Assembly (NCBI RefSeq): GCF_029227915.1
Contig: NC_079876.1
Span: 34,579,828-34,643,827, forward strand
Source: Hydractinia symbiolongicarpus
Lineage: Eukaryota; Cnidaria; Hydrozoa; Anthoathecata; Hydractiniidae
Length of the DNA stretch: 64,000 nt
Direction: 5' to 3'
In this document: positions 10,506 to 21,536 of the stretch, piece after piece
How the letters are laid out: every line of letters starts with the position of its first letter
Numbering within the stretch: position 1 is the first letter of the stretch
Notes under the pieces: model-generated
Seen by the model: only the letters and a program-made list of their open reading frames with translations
Told to the model about the DNA's origin: nothing
The model's database searches: none
Made by a program: the position numbers and the translations under genes

Positions 10506-11206
10506 GAGTTTCGGCAATCATGTCAAATTAAGAAGAATGTTATTTCTTGGAGTCCAATTGTCTCCTTTATCACATTTATCAGGTGACAGTCCAAAGTTAG
10601 TTCAATTAAGTCCCACAGTCAATCGTTTCATAGTTAAAAGCGATGAAACCTAGTATTATCACAAAAATATCGCTAAATACATGTTTGTACGAATATGTGA
10701 CACAACCGTTGTAACACAAACGGACTGACACCGTTAGAAAGTCAATGAAATGTAGTTTTTGAAACTGTCGCTATTTCTTCAGCGCGCGATAACGGATAGG
10801 ATTGGTCCCACAGCAAAGAATGACTTATTTATCAAAATTTTCAAATAAAGCGCTACCACAGCGCCCAGTGTAATCGCTGAGTTCCGGCAATCACGTCAAG
10901 TTAAGAAGAATGTTATTTCTTGGGGTCCAATTGTCTCATTTATCAGATTTATCAGGTCACAGTCCAAAGTTACTTCAATTAAGTCCCACAGTCAATCGTT
11001 TCACTGTTAAAAGCGATGCAACCTACTAATATCAGATAAATATTGCTAAATGCATGCTGGTACGGATATGTTACACAAACGTTGTAACTCAAACGGACTG
11101 ACACCGTTAGAAAGTCAATGAAATGTACTCTCTGAAACTGTCTCTATTTCTTCAGCGCGGGATAACAGCTACGATTGGTCCCACAGTAAGAAATGACTTA
11201 TTTATC
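10362..11206. repeat. Out-of-register tandem duplication, copy 2 (845 bp)
   Basis: This is the second copy of the 845-bp unit. It differs from copy 1 at only a few bases, such as GATGAAACCTAGTATT here against GATGCAACCTAGTATT, and TTACTTC here against TTAGTTC. At its right end the sequence runs on normally from TTTATCTAAATTTTTAAATG, which shows the ancestral continuation that the junction at 10361/10362 broke. Confidence 0.92.
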
Positions 11207-12040
11207 TAAATTTTTAAATGAAGCGCTACCACAGAGACCAGTGTAACCGCTAAGTTTTGGCAATCATGTCAAATTAAGAAGAATGTTATTTTTTGGAGCC
11301 AATTGTCTCCTTTATCACATTTATCAGGTGACAGTCCAAAGTTAGTTCAATTAAGTCCCACAGTCAATCGTTTCATTGTTAAAAGCGATGAAACCTAGTA
11401 ATATCAAAAAAATATCGCTAAATACATGTTGGTACGAACATGTGACCTAACCGTTGTAACTCAAGCGGACACACACCGTTAGAAAGTCAATGAAATGTAG
11501 TTTTTGAAACTGTCGCTATTTCTTCAGCGCGCGATAAGGGATAGGATTGGTCCCACAGTAAAGAATGACTTATTTATCTAAATTTTTAAATGAAGCGCTA
11601 CCACAGCGCCCAGTGTAATCGCTGAGTTCCGGCAATCACGTCAAATTAAGAAGAATGTTATTTCTTGGAGTTCAATTGTCTCATTTATCACATTTATCAG
11701 ATCACACTCCAAAGTTAGTTCAATTAAGTCACACAGTCAATCGTTTCACTGTTAAAAGCGATGCAACCTAGTAATATCAGATAAATATCGCTAAATACAT
11801 GTTGGTACGAATATGTGACCCAAACGTTGTAACTCAAACGGACTGAGACCGTTAGAAAGTCAATGAAATGTAGTTATTGAAACTATTGCTACTTCTTCAG
11901 CGCGCGCAAACAGCTAGGATTGGTCCCACAGTAAGAAATGACTTATTTATCTAAATTTTTAAATGAAGCGCTACCACAGAGCCCAGTGTAATCGCTGAGT
12001 TTCGTCAATCATGTCAAATTAAGAAGAATGTTATTTCTTG
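11207..12040. repeat. Monomeric segment, long-range copy of about 3.9-4.5 kb
   Basis: About 2.2 monomers lie here. Rare variants match the segment from 3900 on at an offset of 7524 bp: CTCAAGCG followed by ACACAC at 3941 and 11465, GCGATAAGGGATAGG, and ATCACACTCCAAAG at 4177 and 11701. The two regions are not adjacent, so this is either a remnant of an older, larger duplication or a transfer within the array. Confidence 0.8.
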
Positions 12041-13160
12041 GAGTGCAATTGTCTCCTTTATCACATTTGTCAGGTGACAGTCCAAAGTTAGTTCCATTAA
12101 GTCCCACACTCAATCGTTTCAGAGTTAAAAGCGATGCAACCTAGTAATATCAGATAAATATCGCTAAATACATGTTGGTACGAATATGTGACCCAAACGT
12201 TGTAACTCAAACGGACTGACACCGTTAGAAAGTCAATGAAATGTAGTTTTTGAAACTATTGCTACTTCTTCAGCGCGCGCTAACGGCAAGGATTGGTCCC
12301 ACAGTAAAAAAAATGACTTTTTTTGGCTTAATTTTTAAATGAAGCGCTACCACAGCGCCCAGTGTAATCGCTGAGTTCCGGCAATCACGTCAAATTAAGA
12401 AGAATGTTATTTCTTGGAGTCCAATTGTCTCACTTTCAAATTTAAAAGGTCACAGTCCATAATCAGTTCAATTAAGTCCCACAGTCAATCGTTTCACTGT
12501 TAAAAGCCATACAACCAAGTAATATCAGAAAAATATCGCTAAATACATGTTGGTACGAATATGTGATCAACCATTGTAACTCAAACGGATTGATACTGTT
12601 AGAAAGTCAATGAAATGTAGTTTTTGAAACTGTCGCTATTTCTTCAGCGCGGGAAAACAGCTAGGATTGGTCCCACAGTAAAGAATGACTTATTTATCTA
12701 AATTTTTAAATGAAGCGCTACCACAGAGACCAGTGTAATCGCTAAGTTTTGGCAATCATGTCAAATTAAGAAGAATGTTATTTCTTGGAGTCCAATTGTC
12801 TCCTTTATCACATTTATCAGGTGACAGTCCAAAGTTAGTTCAATTAAGTCCCACAGTCAATCGTTTCATTGTTAAAAGCGTTGAAACCTAGTAATATCAA
12901 AAAAATATCGCTAAATACATGTTGGTACGAATATGTGACACAACCGTTGAAACTCAAACGGAGCGACACCGTTAGAAAGTCAATGAAATGTAGTTTTTGA
13001 AACTGTCGCTCTTTCTTCAGCGCGCGATAATGCTCAGGGATGGTCCCACAGTAAAGAATGACTTATTTACCCAAACTTTTAAATGAAGCGCTACCACAGC
13101 GCCCAGTGTAATCGCTGAGTTCCGGCAATCACGTCAAATTAAAAAGAATGTTATTTCTTG
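12041..13160. repeat. 3-mer higher-order repeat, copy 1 (~1120 bp)
   Basis: Three monomers repeat at once. The rare string CTTGGAGTGCAATTG with CACATTTGTCAGG, AGTTCCATTAAG and CACACTCAATCG occurs near 12041 and again near 13161. Small differences include the length of A and T runs near 12305 and 13425, and GTGATCAACC here against GTGCCTCAACC in copy 2, which explain the 1119-1120 bp offsets. Confidence 0.88.
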
Positions 13161-14279
13161 GAGTGCAATTGTCTCCTTTATCACATTTGTCAGGTGACAG
13201 TCCAAAGTTAGTTCCATTAAGTCCCACACTCAATCGTTTCAGAGTTAAAAGCGATGCAACCTAGTAATATCAGATAAATATCGCTAAATACATGTTGGTA
13301 CGAATATGTGACCCAAACGTTGTAACTCAAACGGACTGACACCGTTAGAAAGTCAATGAAATGTAGTTTTTGAAACTATTGCTACTTCTTCAGCGCGCGC
13401 TAACGGCAAGGATTGGTCCCACAGTAAAAAAATGACTTTTTTGGCTTAATTTTTAAATGAAGCGCTACCACAGCGCCCAGTGTAATCGCTGAGTTCCGGC
13501 AATCACGTCAAATTAAGAAGAATGTTATTTCTTGGAGTCCAATTGTCTCACTTTCAAATTTAAAAGGTCACAGTCCATAATCAGTTCAATTAAGTCCCAC
13601 AGTCAATCGTTTCACTGTTAAAAGCCATACAACCAAGTAATATCAGAAAAATATCGCTAAATACATGTTGGTACGAATATGTGCCTCAACCATTGTAACT
13701 CAAACGGATTGATACTGTTAGAAAGTCAATGAAATGTAGTTTTTGAAACTGTCGCTATTTCTTCAGCGCGGGAAAACAGCTAGGATTGGTCCCACAGTAA
13801 AGAATGACTTATTTATCTAAATTTTTAAATGAAGCGCTACCACAGAGACCAGTGTAATCGCTAAGTTTTGGCAATCATGTCAAATTAAGAAGAATGTTAT
13901 TTCTTGGAGTCCAATTGTCTCCTTTATCACATTTATCAGGTGACAGTCCAAAGTTAGTTCAATTAAGTCCCACAGTCAATCGTTTCATTGTTAAAAGCGT
14001 TGAAACCTAGTAATATCAAAAAAATATCGCTAAATACATGTTGGTACGAATATGTGACACAACCGTTGAAACTCAAACGGAGCGACACCGTTAGAAAGTC
14101 AATGAAATGTAGTTTTTGAAACTGTCGCTCTTTCTTCAGCGCGCGATAACGCTCAGGGATGGTCCCACAGTAAAGAATGACTTATTTACCCAAACTTTTA
14201 AATGAAGCGCTACCACAGCGCCCAGTGTAATCGCTGAGTTCCGGCAATCACGTCAAATTAAAAAGAATGTTATTTCTTG
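13161..14279. repeat. 3-mer higher-order repeat, copy 2 (~1119 bp)
   Basis: This is the second copy of the preceding three-monomer block. It also carries the GGAGCGACACCG and GCTCAGGGATGG variants, present in copy 1 near 12960 and 13035 as well. The match stops at about 14284, where GAGTCCAATTG replaces GAGTGCAATTG. The downstream monomers belong to a different set. Confidence 0.88.
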
Positions 14280-15986
14280 GAGTCCAATTGTCTCACTTTC
14301 ACATTTATAAGTTCACAGTCCAAAGTCAGTTCAATTAAGTCCCACAGTCAATCGTTTCTCTGTTAAAAGCCATACAACCTAGTAATATCAGAAAGATATC
14401 GCTAAATACATGTTGGTACGAATATGTGCCTCAACCATTGTAACTCAAACGGATTGATACTGTTAGAAAGTAAATGAAATGTAGTTTTTGAAACTGTCGC
14501 TATTTCTTCAGCGCGCAATAACGGTCAGGAATGGTCCCACAGTAAAGAATGTCTTATTTACCCAAACTTTTAAATGAAGCGCTACCACAGCACCCAGTGT
14601 AATCGCTGAGTTCCCGCACTTACGTCAAATTAAGAAGAATGTTATTTCGTGGAGTCCAATTGTCTCACTTTCACGTTTATAAGTTCACAGTCCATAGTCA
14701 GTTCAATTAAGTCCCACAGTCAATCGTTTCACTATTAAAAGCCATACAACCTAGTAATATCAGAAAGATATCGCTAAATATATGTTGGTACGAATATGTG
14801 CCTCAACCATTGTAACTCAAACGGACTGATACTGTTAGAAAGTCAATGAAATGTAGTTTTTGAAACTGTCGCTATTTCTTCAGCGCGGGATAACAGCTAG
14901 GATTGGTCCCACAGTAAAGTATGACTTATTTATCTAAACTCTTAAATGAAGCGCTACCGCAGCGGCCAGTGTAATCGCTGAGTTCCGGCAATCACGTCAA
15001 ATTAAGAAGAATGTTATTTCTTGAAGTCCAATTGTCTCATTTTTCACATTTATCAGGTCACAGTCCAAAGATAGTTCAATTAAGTCCCACAGTCAATCGT
15101 TTCATTGTTAAAAGCGATGCAACCTAGTAATATCAAAAAAATATCGCTAAATACATGTTTGTACGAATATGTGACACAACCGTTAAAACTCAAACGGACT
15201 GACGCCTTTAGAAAGTCAATGAAATGTAGTTTTTGAAACTGGCGCTATCTCCTCAGCGCGCGATAACGGCTAGGATTGGTCCCACAATAAAAAATGACTT
15301 TTTTTATCTTAATTCTTTAATGACGCGCTACCACAGAGCCCAGTGTAATCGCTGAATTTCGGCACCATGTCAAAGTAAGAAGAATGTTATATCTTGGAGT
15401 CCAATTGTCTCCTTTATCACATTTTTCAGGTGACAGTCCAAAGTTAGTTCAATTAAGTCCCACAGTCAATCGTTTCATAGTTAAAAGCGATGCAACCTAG
15501 TAATATCACAAAAATATCGCTAAATACATGTTTGTACGAACATGTGACCTAACCGTTGTAACTCAAACGGACAGACACCGTTAGAAAGTCAATGAAATGT
15601 AGTTTGTGAAACTGTCGCTATTTCTTCAGCGCGCGATAACGGATAGGATTGGTCCCGCAGTAAAGAATGACTTATTTATCTAAATTTTTAAATGAAGCGC
15701 TACCACAGCGCCCAGTGTAATCGCTGAGTTTCGGCAATCATGTCAAATTAAGAAGAATGTTATTTCTTGGAGTCCAATTGTCTCCTTTATGACATCTATC
15801 AGGTGACAGTCCAAAGTTAGTTCAATTAAGTCCCACAGTCAATCGTTTCATAGTTAAAAGCGATGCAACCTAGTAATATCAGAAAAATATCGCTAAATAC
15901 ATGTTTGTACGAATATGTGACCCAACCGTTGTAACACAAACGGACTGACACCGTTAGAAAGTCAATGAAATGTAGTTTTTGAAACT
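14280..15986. repeat. Monomeric segment, long-range copy of about 7.1-8.4 kb
   Basis: About 4.6 monomers lie here. They match 7.1-7.7 kb at an offset of 7185 bp (CCATAGTCAG at 7507 and 14692), then 7.73-8.4 kb at an offset of 7558 bp. The 373-bp shift means this copy has one extra monomer, around 14.93-15.29 kb. No gene is present. Confidence 0.8.
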
Positions 15987-16843
15987 GTCGCTATTTCTTC
16001 AGCGCGCGATAACGGATAGGATTGGTCCCACAGCAAAGAATGACTTTTTTTATCTTAATTCTTTAATGACGCGCTACAACAGAGCCCAGTGTAATCGCTG
16101 AGTTTCGGCACCATGTCAAATTAAGAAAAATGTTATATCTTGGAGTCCAATTGTCTCCTTTATCACATTTATCAGGTGACAGTCCAAAGTTAGTTCAATT
16201 AAGTCCCACAGTCAATCGTTTCATAGTTAAAAGCGATGCAACCTAGTAATATCAGATAAATATCGCTAAATACATGTTGGTACGAATATGTGACCCAAAC
16301 GTTGCAACTCAAACGGGTTGACACCGTTAGAAAGTCAATGAAATGTAGTTTTTGAAACTGTCGCTATTTCTTCAGCGCGCGATAACGGATAGGATTGGTC
16401 CCACAGCAAAGAATGACTTTATTTATCTTAATTCCTTAATGACGCGCTACCACAGAGCCCAGTGTAATCGCTGAGTTTCGGCACCATTTCAAACTAAGAA
16501 GAATGTTATATCTTGGAGTCCAATTGTCTCATTTATCAGATTTTTCAGGTCACAGTCCAAAGTTAGTTCAATTAATTCCACAGTCAATCGTTTCACTGTT
16601 AAAAGCGATGCAACCTACTAATATCAGATAAATATTGCTAAATACATACTGGTACGGATATGTGACACAAACGTTGTAACTCAAACGGACTGACACTGTT
16701 AGAAAGTCAATGAAATGTAGTTTTTGAAACTAATGCTACTTCTTCAGCGCGCGCTAACGGTCAGGATTGGTCCCACAGTAAAAAATGACTTTTTTATCTA
16801 AATTTTTAAATGAAGCGCTACCACAGCGCCCAGTGTAATCGCT

Positions 16844-17178
16844 GAGTTCCGGCAATCACGTCAAATTAAGAAGAATGTTATTTCTTGGAGTCCAATTTAT
16901 ATCAATTAGGTCCCACAGTCAATCGTTTGATAGTTAAAAGCGATGCAACCTAGTAATATCAGAAAAATATCGCTAAATACATGTTGGTACGAATATGTGA
17001 CCCAAGCGTTGTAACTCAAACTGACTGACACCGTTAGAAAGTCAATGAAATGTAGTTTTTGAAACTATTGCTACTTCTTCAGCGCGCGCTTACGGTCAGG
17101 ATTGGTCCCACAGTAAAAAATGACTTTTTTATCTAAATTTTTAAATGAAGCGCTACCACAGCGCCCAGTGTAATCGCT
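16844..17178. repeat. Shortened monomer with 38-bp deletion (335 bp)
   Basis: Landmarks are 335 bp apart. Around 16890 the string GGAGTCCAATTTATATC replaces a longer path that survives near 25300-25350, where GGAGTCCAATTGTCTC leads on to CTCAGTCCAAATTTATATC. The missing 38 bp lie between two AATT words, which points to a microhomology deletion. The same change is in the next monomer (17179) and in the second 9-mer copy at 20865 and 21200. Confidence 0.9.
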
Positions 17179-17515
17179 GAGTTCCGGCAATCACGTCAAA
17201 TTAAGAAGAATGTTATTTCTTGGAGTCCAATTTATATCAATTAGGTCCCACAGTCAATCGTTTGATAGTTAAAAGCGATGCAACCTAGTAATATCAGAAA
17301 AATATCGCTAAATACATGTTGGTACGAATATGTGACCCAAGCGTTGTAACTCAAACTGACTGACACCGTTAGAAAGTCAATGAAATGTAGTTTTTCAAAC
17401 TATTGCTACTTCTTCAGCGCGCGCTAACGGCAAGGATTGGTCCCACAGTAAAAAAAAGACTTTTTTTAGCTTAATTTTTAAATGAAGCGCTACCACAGCG
17501 CTCAGTGTAATCGCT
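17179..17515. repeat. Shortened monomer with 38-bp deletion (337 bp)
   Basis: This copy has the same join as the preceding one (17227-17240), followed by AATTAGGTCCCACAG and CGTTTGATAG, which are shared only by the deleted copies. The unit is 2 bp longer because of a longer A/T run near 17450-17467. The two adjacent copies imply a single deletion followed by monomer duplication. Confidence 0.9.
17450..17467. other. A-tract/T-tract inverted repeat
   Basis: Eight A, then GAC, then seven T form a short inverted homopolymer pair. Variants with different run lengths appear near 21471, 25566, 28553, 40468 and 42698. The runs change length between otherwise identical copies, as expected of slippage. 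Phased A/T tracts can bend DNA; that effect is inferred here. Confidence 0.6.
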
Positions 17516-18359
17516 GAGTTCCGGCAATCACGTCAAATTAAGAAGAATGTTATTTCGTGGAGTCCAATTGTCTCACTTTCACATTTATAAGTTCACAGTC
17601 CATAATCTGTTCAATTAAGTCCCACAGTCAATCGTTTCACTGTTAAAAGCCATACAACCTAGTAATATCAGAAAAATAACGCTAAATACATGTTGGTACG
17701 AATATGTGCCTCAACCATTGTAACTCAAACGGATTGATACTGTTAGAAAGTCAATGAAATTTAGTTTTTGAAACTGTCGCTATTTCTTCAGCGCGCGATA
17801 ACGGCTAGGATTGGTCCCGCAGTAAAAAATGACTTTTTTATCTTAATTTTTAAATGAAGCGCTACCACAGAGCCCAGTGTAATCGTTGAGTTTCGCAATC
17901 ATGTCAAATTAAGAAGAATGTTATTTCTTGGAGTCCAATTGTCTCCTTTATCACATTTATCAGGTGACAGTCCAAAGTTAGTTCAATTAAGTCCCACAGT
18001 CAATCGTTCCATAGTTAAAAGCGATGCAACCTAGTATTATCACAAAAATATCGCTAAATACATGTTTGTACGAATATGTGACACAACCGTTGTAACACAA
18101 ACGGACTGACACCGTTAGAAAGTCAATGAAATGTAGTTTTTGAAACTGTCGCTATTTTTTCAGCGCGCGATAACGGATAGGATTGGTCCCACAGCAAAGA
18201 ATGACTTATTTATCAAAATTTTCAAATAAAGCGCTACCACAGCGCCCAGTGTAATCGCTGAGTTCCGGCAATCACGTCAAATTAAGAAGAATGTTATTTC
18301 TTGGGGTCCAATTGTCTCATTTATCAGATTTATCAGGTGACAGTCCAAAGTTAGTTCAA

Positions 18360-18392
18360 TTAATTCCCACTATTCAATTAAGTTAAAAGCGA
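18360..18392. repeat. Local micro-rearrangement in a monomer
   Basis: CCCACTATTCAATTAAGTT stands where other copies have CCCACAGTCAATCG followed by TTTCATAGTT. The change is a net loss of about 5 bp with scrambled bases rather than a simple deletion. It is repeated at 22381-22413 in the second 9-mer copy and nowhere else that I saw. Confidence 0.75.
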
Positions 18393-20007
18393 TGCAACCT
18401 AGTAATATCAGATAAATATCGCTAAATACATGTTGGTACGAATATGTGACCCAACCGTTGTAACTTAAACGGACTGACACCGTTAGAAAGTCAATGAAAT
18501 GTAGTTTTTGAAACTATTGCTACTTCTTCAGCGCGCGCTAACGGCAAGGATTGGTCCCACAGTAAAAAAATGACTTTTTTTAGCTTAATTTTTAAATGAA
18601 GCGCTACCACAGCGCCCAGTGTAATCGCTGAGTTCCGGCAATCACGTCAAATTAAGAAGAATGTTATTTCTTGGAGTCCAATTGTCTCACTTTCACATTT
18701 AAAAGATCACAGTCCATAATCAGTTCAATTAAGTCCCACAGTCAATCGTTTCACTGTTAAAAGCCACACAACCTAGTAATATCAGAAAAATATCGCTAAA
18801 TACATGTTGGTACGAATATGTGCCTCAACCATTGTAACTCAAACGGATTGATACTGTTAGAAAGTCAATGAAATGTAGTTTTTGAAACTGTCGCTATTTC
18901 TTCAGCGCGGGAAAACAGATAGGATTGGTCCCACAGTAAAGAATGACTTATTTATCTAAACTCTTAAATGAAGCGCTACCGCAGCGCCCAGTGTAATCGC
19001 TGAGTTCCGGCAATCACGTCAAATTAAGAAGAATGTTATTTCTTGGAGTCCAATTGTCTCATTTATCACATTTATCAGATCACAGTCAAAAGTTAGTTCA
19101 ATTAAGTCCCACAGTCAATCGTTTCACTGTTAAAAGCGATGCAACCTAGTAATATCAGATAAATATCGCTAAATACATGTTGGTACGAATATGTGACCCA
19201 AACGTTGTAACTCAAACGGACTGACACCGTTAGAAAGTCAATGAAATGTAGTTTTTGAAACTGTCGCTATTTCTTCAGCGCGCGATAACGGATAGGATTG
19301 GTCCCACAGCAAAGAATGACTTTTTTTATCTTAATTCTTTAATGACGCGCTACAACAGAGCCCAGTGTAATCGCTGAGTTTCGGCACCATGTCAAATTAA
19401 GAAAAATGTTATATCTTGGAGTCCAATTGTCTCCTTTATCACATTTATCAGGTGACAGTCCAAAGTTAGTTCAATTAAGTCCCACAGTCAATCGTTTCAT
19501 AGTTAAAAGCGATGCAACCTAGTAATATCAGATAAATATCGCTAAATACATGTTGGTACGAATATGTGACCCAAACGTTGCAACTCAAACGGGTTGACAC
19601 CGTTAGAAAGTCAATGAAATGTAGTTTTTGAAACTGTCGCTATTTCTTCAGCGCGCGATAACGGATAGGATTGGTCCCACAGCAAAGAATGACTTTATTT
19701 ATCTTAATTCCTTAATGACGCGCTACCACAGAGCCCAGTGTAATCGCTGAGTTTCGGCACCATTTCAAACTAAGAAGAATGTTATATCTTGGAGTCCAAT
19801 TGTCTCATTTATCAGATTTTTCAGGTCACAGTCCAAAGTTAGTTCAATTAATTCCACAGTCAATCGTTTCACTGTTAAAAGCGATGCAACCTACTAATAT
19901 CAGATAAATATTGCTAAATACATACTGGTACGGATATGTGACACAAACGTTGTAACTCAAACGGACTGACACTGTTAGAAAGTCAATGAAATGTAGTTTT
20001 TGAAACT

Positions 20008-20752
20008 GTCGCTATTTCTTCAGCGCGCGATAACGGATAGGATTGGTCCCACAGCAAAGAATGACTTTTTTTATCTTAATTCTTTAATGACGCGCTACAA
20101 CAGAGCCCAGTGTAATCGCTGAGTTTCGGCACCATGTCAAATTAAGAAAAATGTTATATCTTGGAGTCCAATTGTCTCCTTTATCACATTTATCAGGTGA
20201 CAGTCCAAAGTTAGTTCAATTAAGTCCCACAGTCAATCGTTTCATAGTTAAAAGCGATGCAACCTAGTAATATCAGATAAATATCGCTAAATACATGTTG
20301 GTACGAATATGTGACCCAAACGTTGCAACTCAAACGGGTTGACACCGTTAGAAAGTCAATGAAATGTAGTTTTTGAAACTGTCGCTATTTCTTCAGCGCG
20401 CGATAACGGATAGGATTGGTCCCACAGCAAAGAATGACTTTATTTATCTTAATTCCTTAATGACGCGCTACCACAGAGCCCAGTGTAATCGCTGAGTTTC
20501 GGCACCATTTCAAACTAAGAAGAATGTTATATCTTGGAGTCCAATTGTCTCATTTATCAGATTTTTCAGGTCACAGTCCAAAGTTAGTTCAATTAATTCC
20601 ACAGTCAATCGTTTCACTGTTAAAAGCGATGCAACCTACTAATATCAGATAAATATTGCTAAATACATACTGGTACGGATATGTGACACAAACGTTGTAA
20701 CTCAAACGGACTGACACTGTTAGAAAGTCAATGAAATGTAGTTTTTGAAACT
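20008..20752. repeat. Nested 2-mer duplication (745 bp)
   Basis: This pair of monomers repeats 19263-20007. Both contain GCGCTACAACAGAG (19347 and 20092), GTTGCAACTCAAACGGGTTG, CTTTATTTATCTTAATTCC, CGGCACCATTTCAAAC and ACATACTGGTACGG. The first copy is joined to the second at GAAACTGTCGC. The second runs on into GAAACTAATGCTAC, as the original block does near 16731. Confidence 0.92.
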
Positions 20753-20864
20753 AATGCTACTTCTTCAGCGCGCGCTAACGGTCAGGATTGGTCCCACAGT
20801 AAAAAATGACTTTTTTATCTAAATTTTTAAATGAAGCGCTACCACAGCGCCCAGTGTAATCGCT

Positions 20865-21536
20865 GAGTTCCGGCAATCACGTCAAATTAAGAAGAATGTT
20901 ATTTCTTGGAGTCCAATTTATATCAATTAGGTCCCACAGTCAATCGTTTGATAGTTAAAAGCGATGCAACCTAGTAATATCAGAAAAATATCGCTAAATA
21001 CATGTTGGTACGAATATGTGACCCAAGCGTTGTAACTCAAACTGACTGACACCGTTAGAAAGTCAATGAAATGTAGTTTTTGAAACTATTGCTACTTCTT
21101 CAGCGCGCGCTTACGGTCAGGATTGGTCCCACAGTAAAAAATGACTTTTTTATCTAAATTTTTAAATGAAGCGCTACCACAGCGCCCAGTGTAATCGCTG
21201 AGTTCCGGCAATCACGTCAAATTAAGAAGAATGTTATTTCTTGGAGTCCAATTTATATCAATTAGGTCCCACAGTCAATCGTTTGATAGTTAAAAGCGAT
21301 GCAACCTAGTAATATCAGAAAAATATCGCTAAATACATGTTGGTACGAATATGTGACCCAAGCGTTGTAACTCAAACTGACTGACACCGTTAGAAAGTCA
21401 ATGAAATGTAGTTTTTCAAACTATTGCTACTTCTTCAGCGCGCGCTAACGGCAAGGATTGGTCCCACAGTAAAAAAAAGACTTTTTTTAGCTTAATTTTT
21501 AAATGAAGCGCTACCACAGCGCTCAGTGTAATCGCT
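20865..21536. repeat. Two shortened monomers in 9-mer copy 2
   Basis: Units at 20865-21199 and 21200-21536 repeat the 38-bp deletion and the linked AATTAGGTCCC and CGTTTGATAG changes of 16844-17515, at an offset of exactly 4021 bp. They confirm that the deletion predates the 9-mer duplication. Confidence 0.9.

Larger units (their letters stand above)
15987..19262. repeat. 9-mer higher-order repeat, copy 1 (3276 bp)
   Basis: Nine monomers, two of them shortened, form a block that is repeated immediately to the right. Matching markers: GCGCTACAACAGAG at 16071 and 19347 (offset 3276), then CTAATGCTACTTC at 16731 and 20752 (offset 4021), because the right copy has gained 745 bp. Every rare marker I checked agrees between copies, including TTTCGCAATCATG near 17893, CGTTCCATAG near 18006 and a local rearrangement near 18365. 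Identity looks close to complete, so this is among the youngest large events in the window. Confidence 0.93.
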
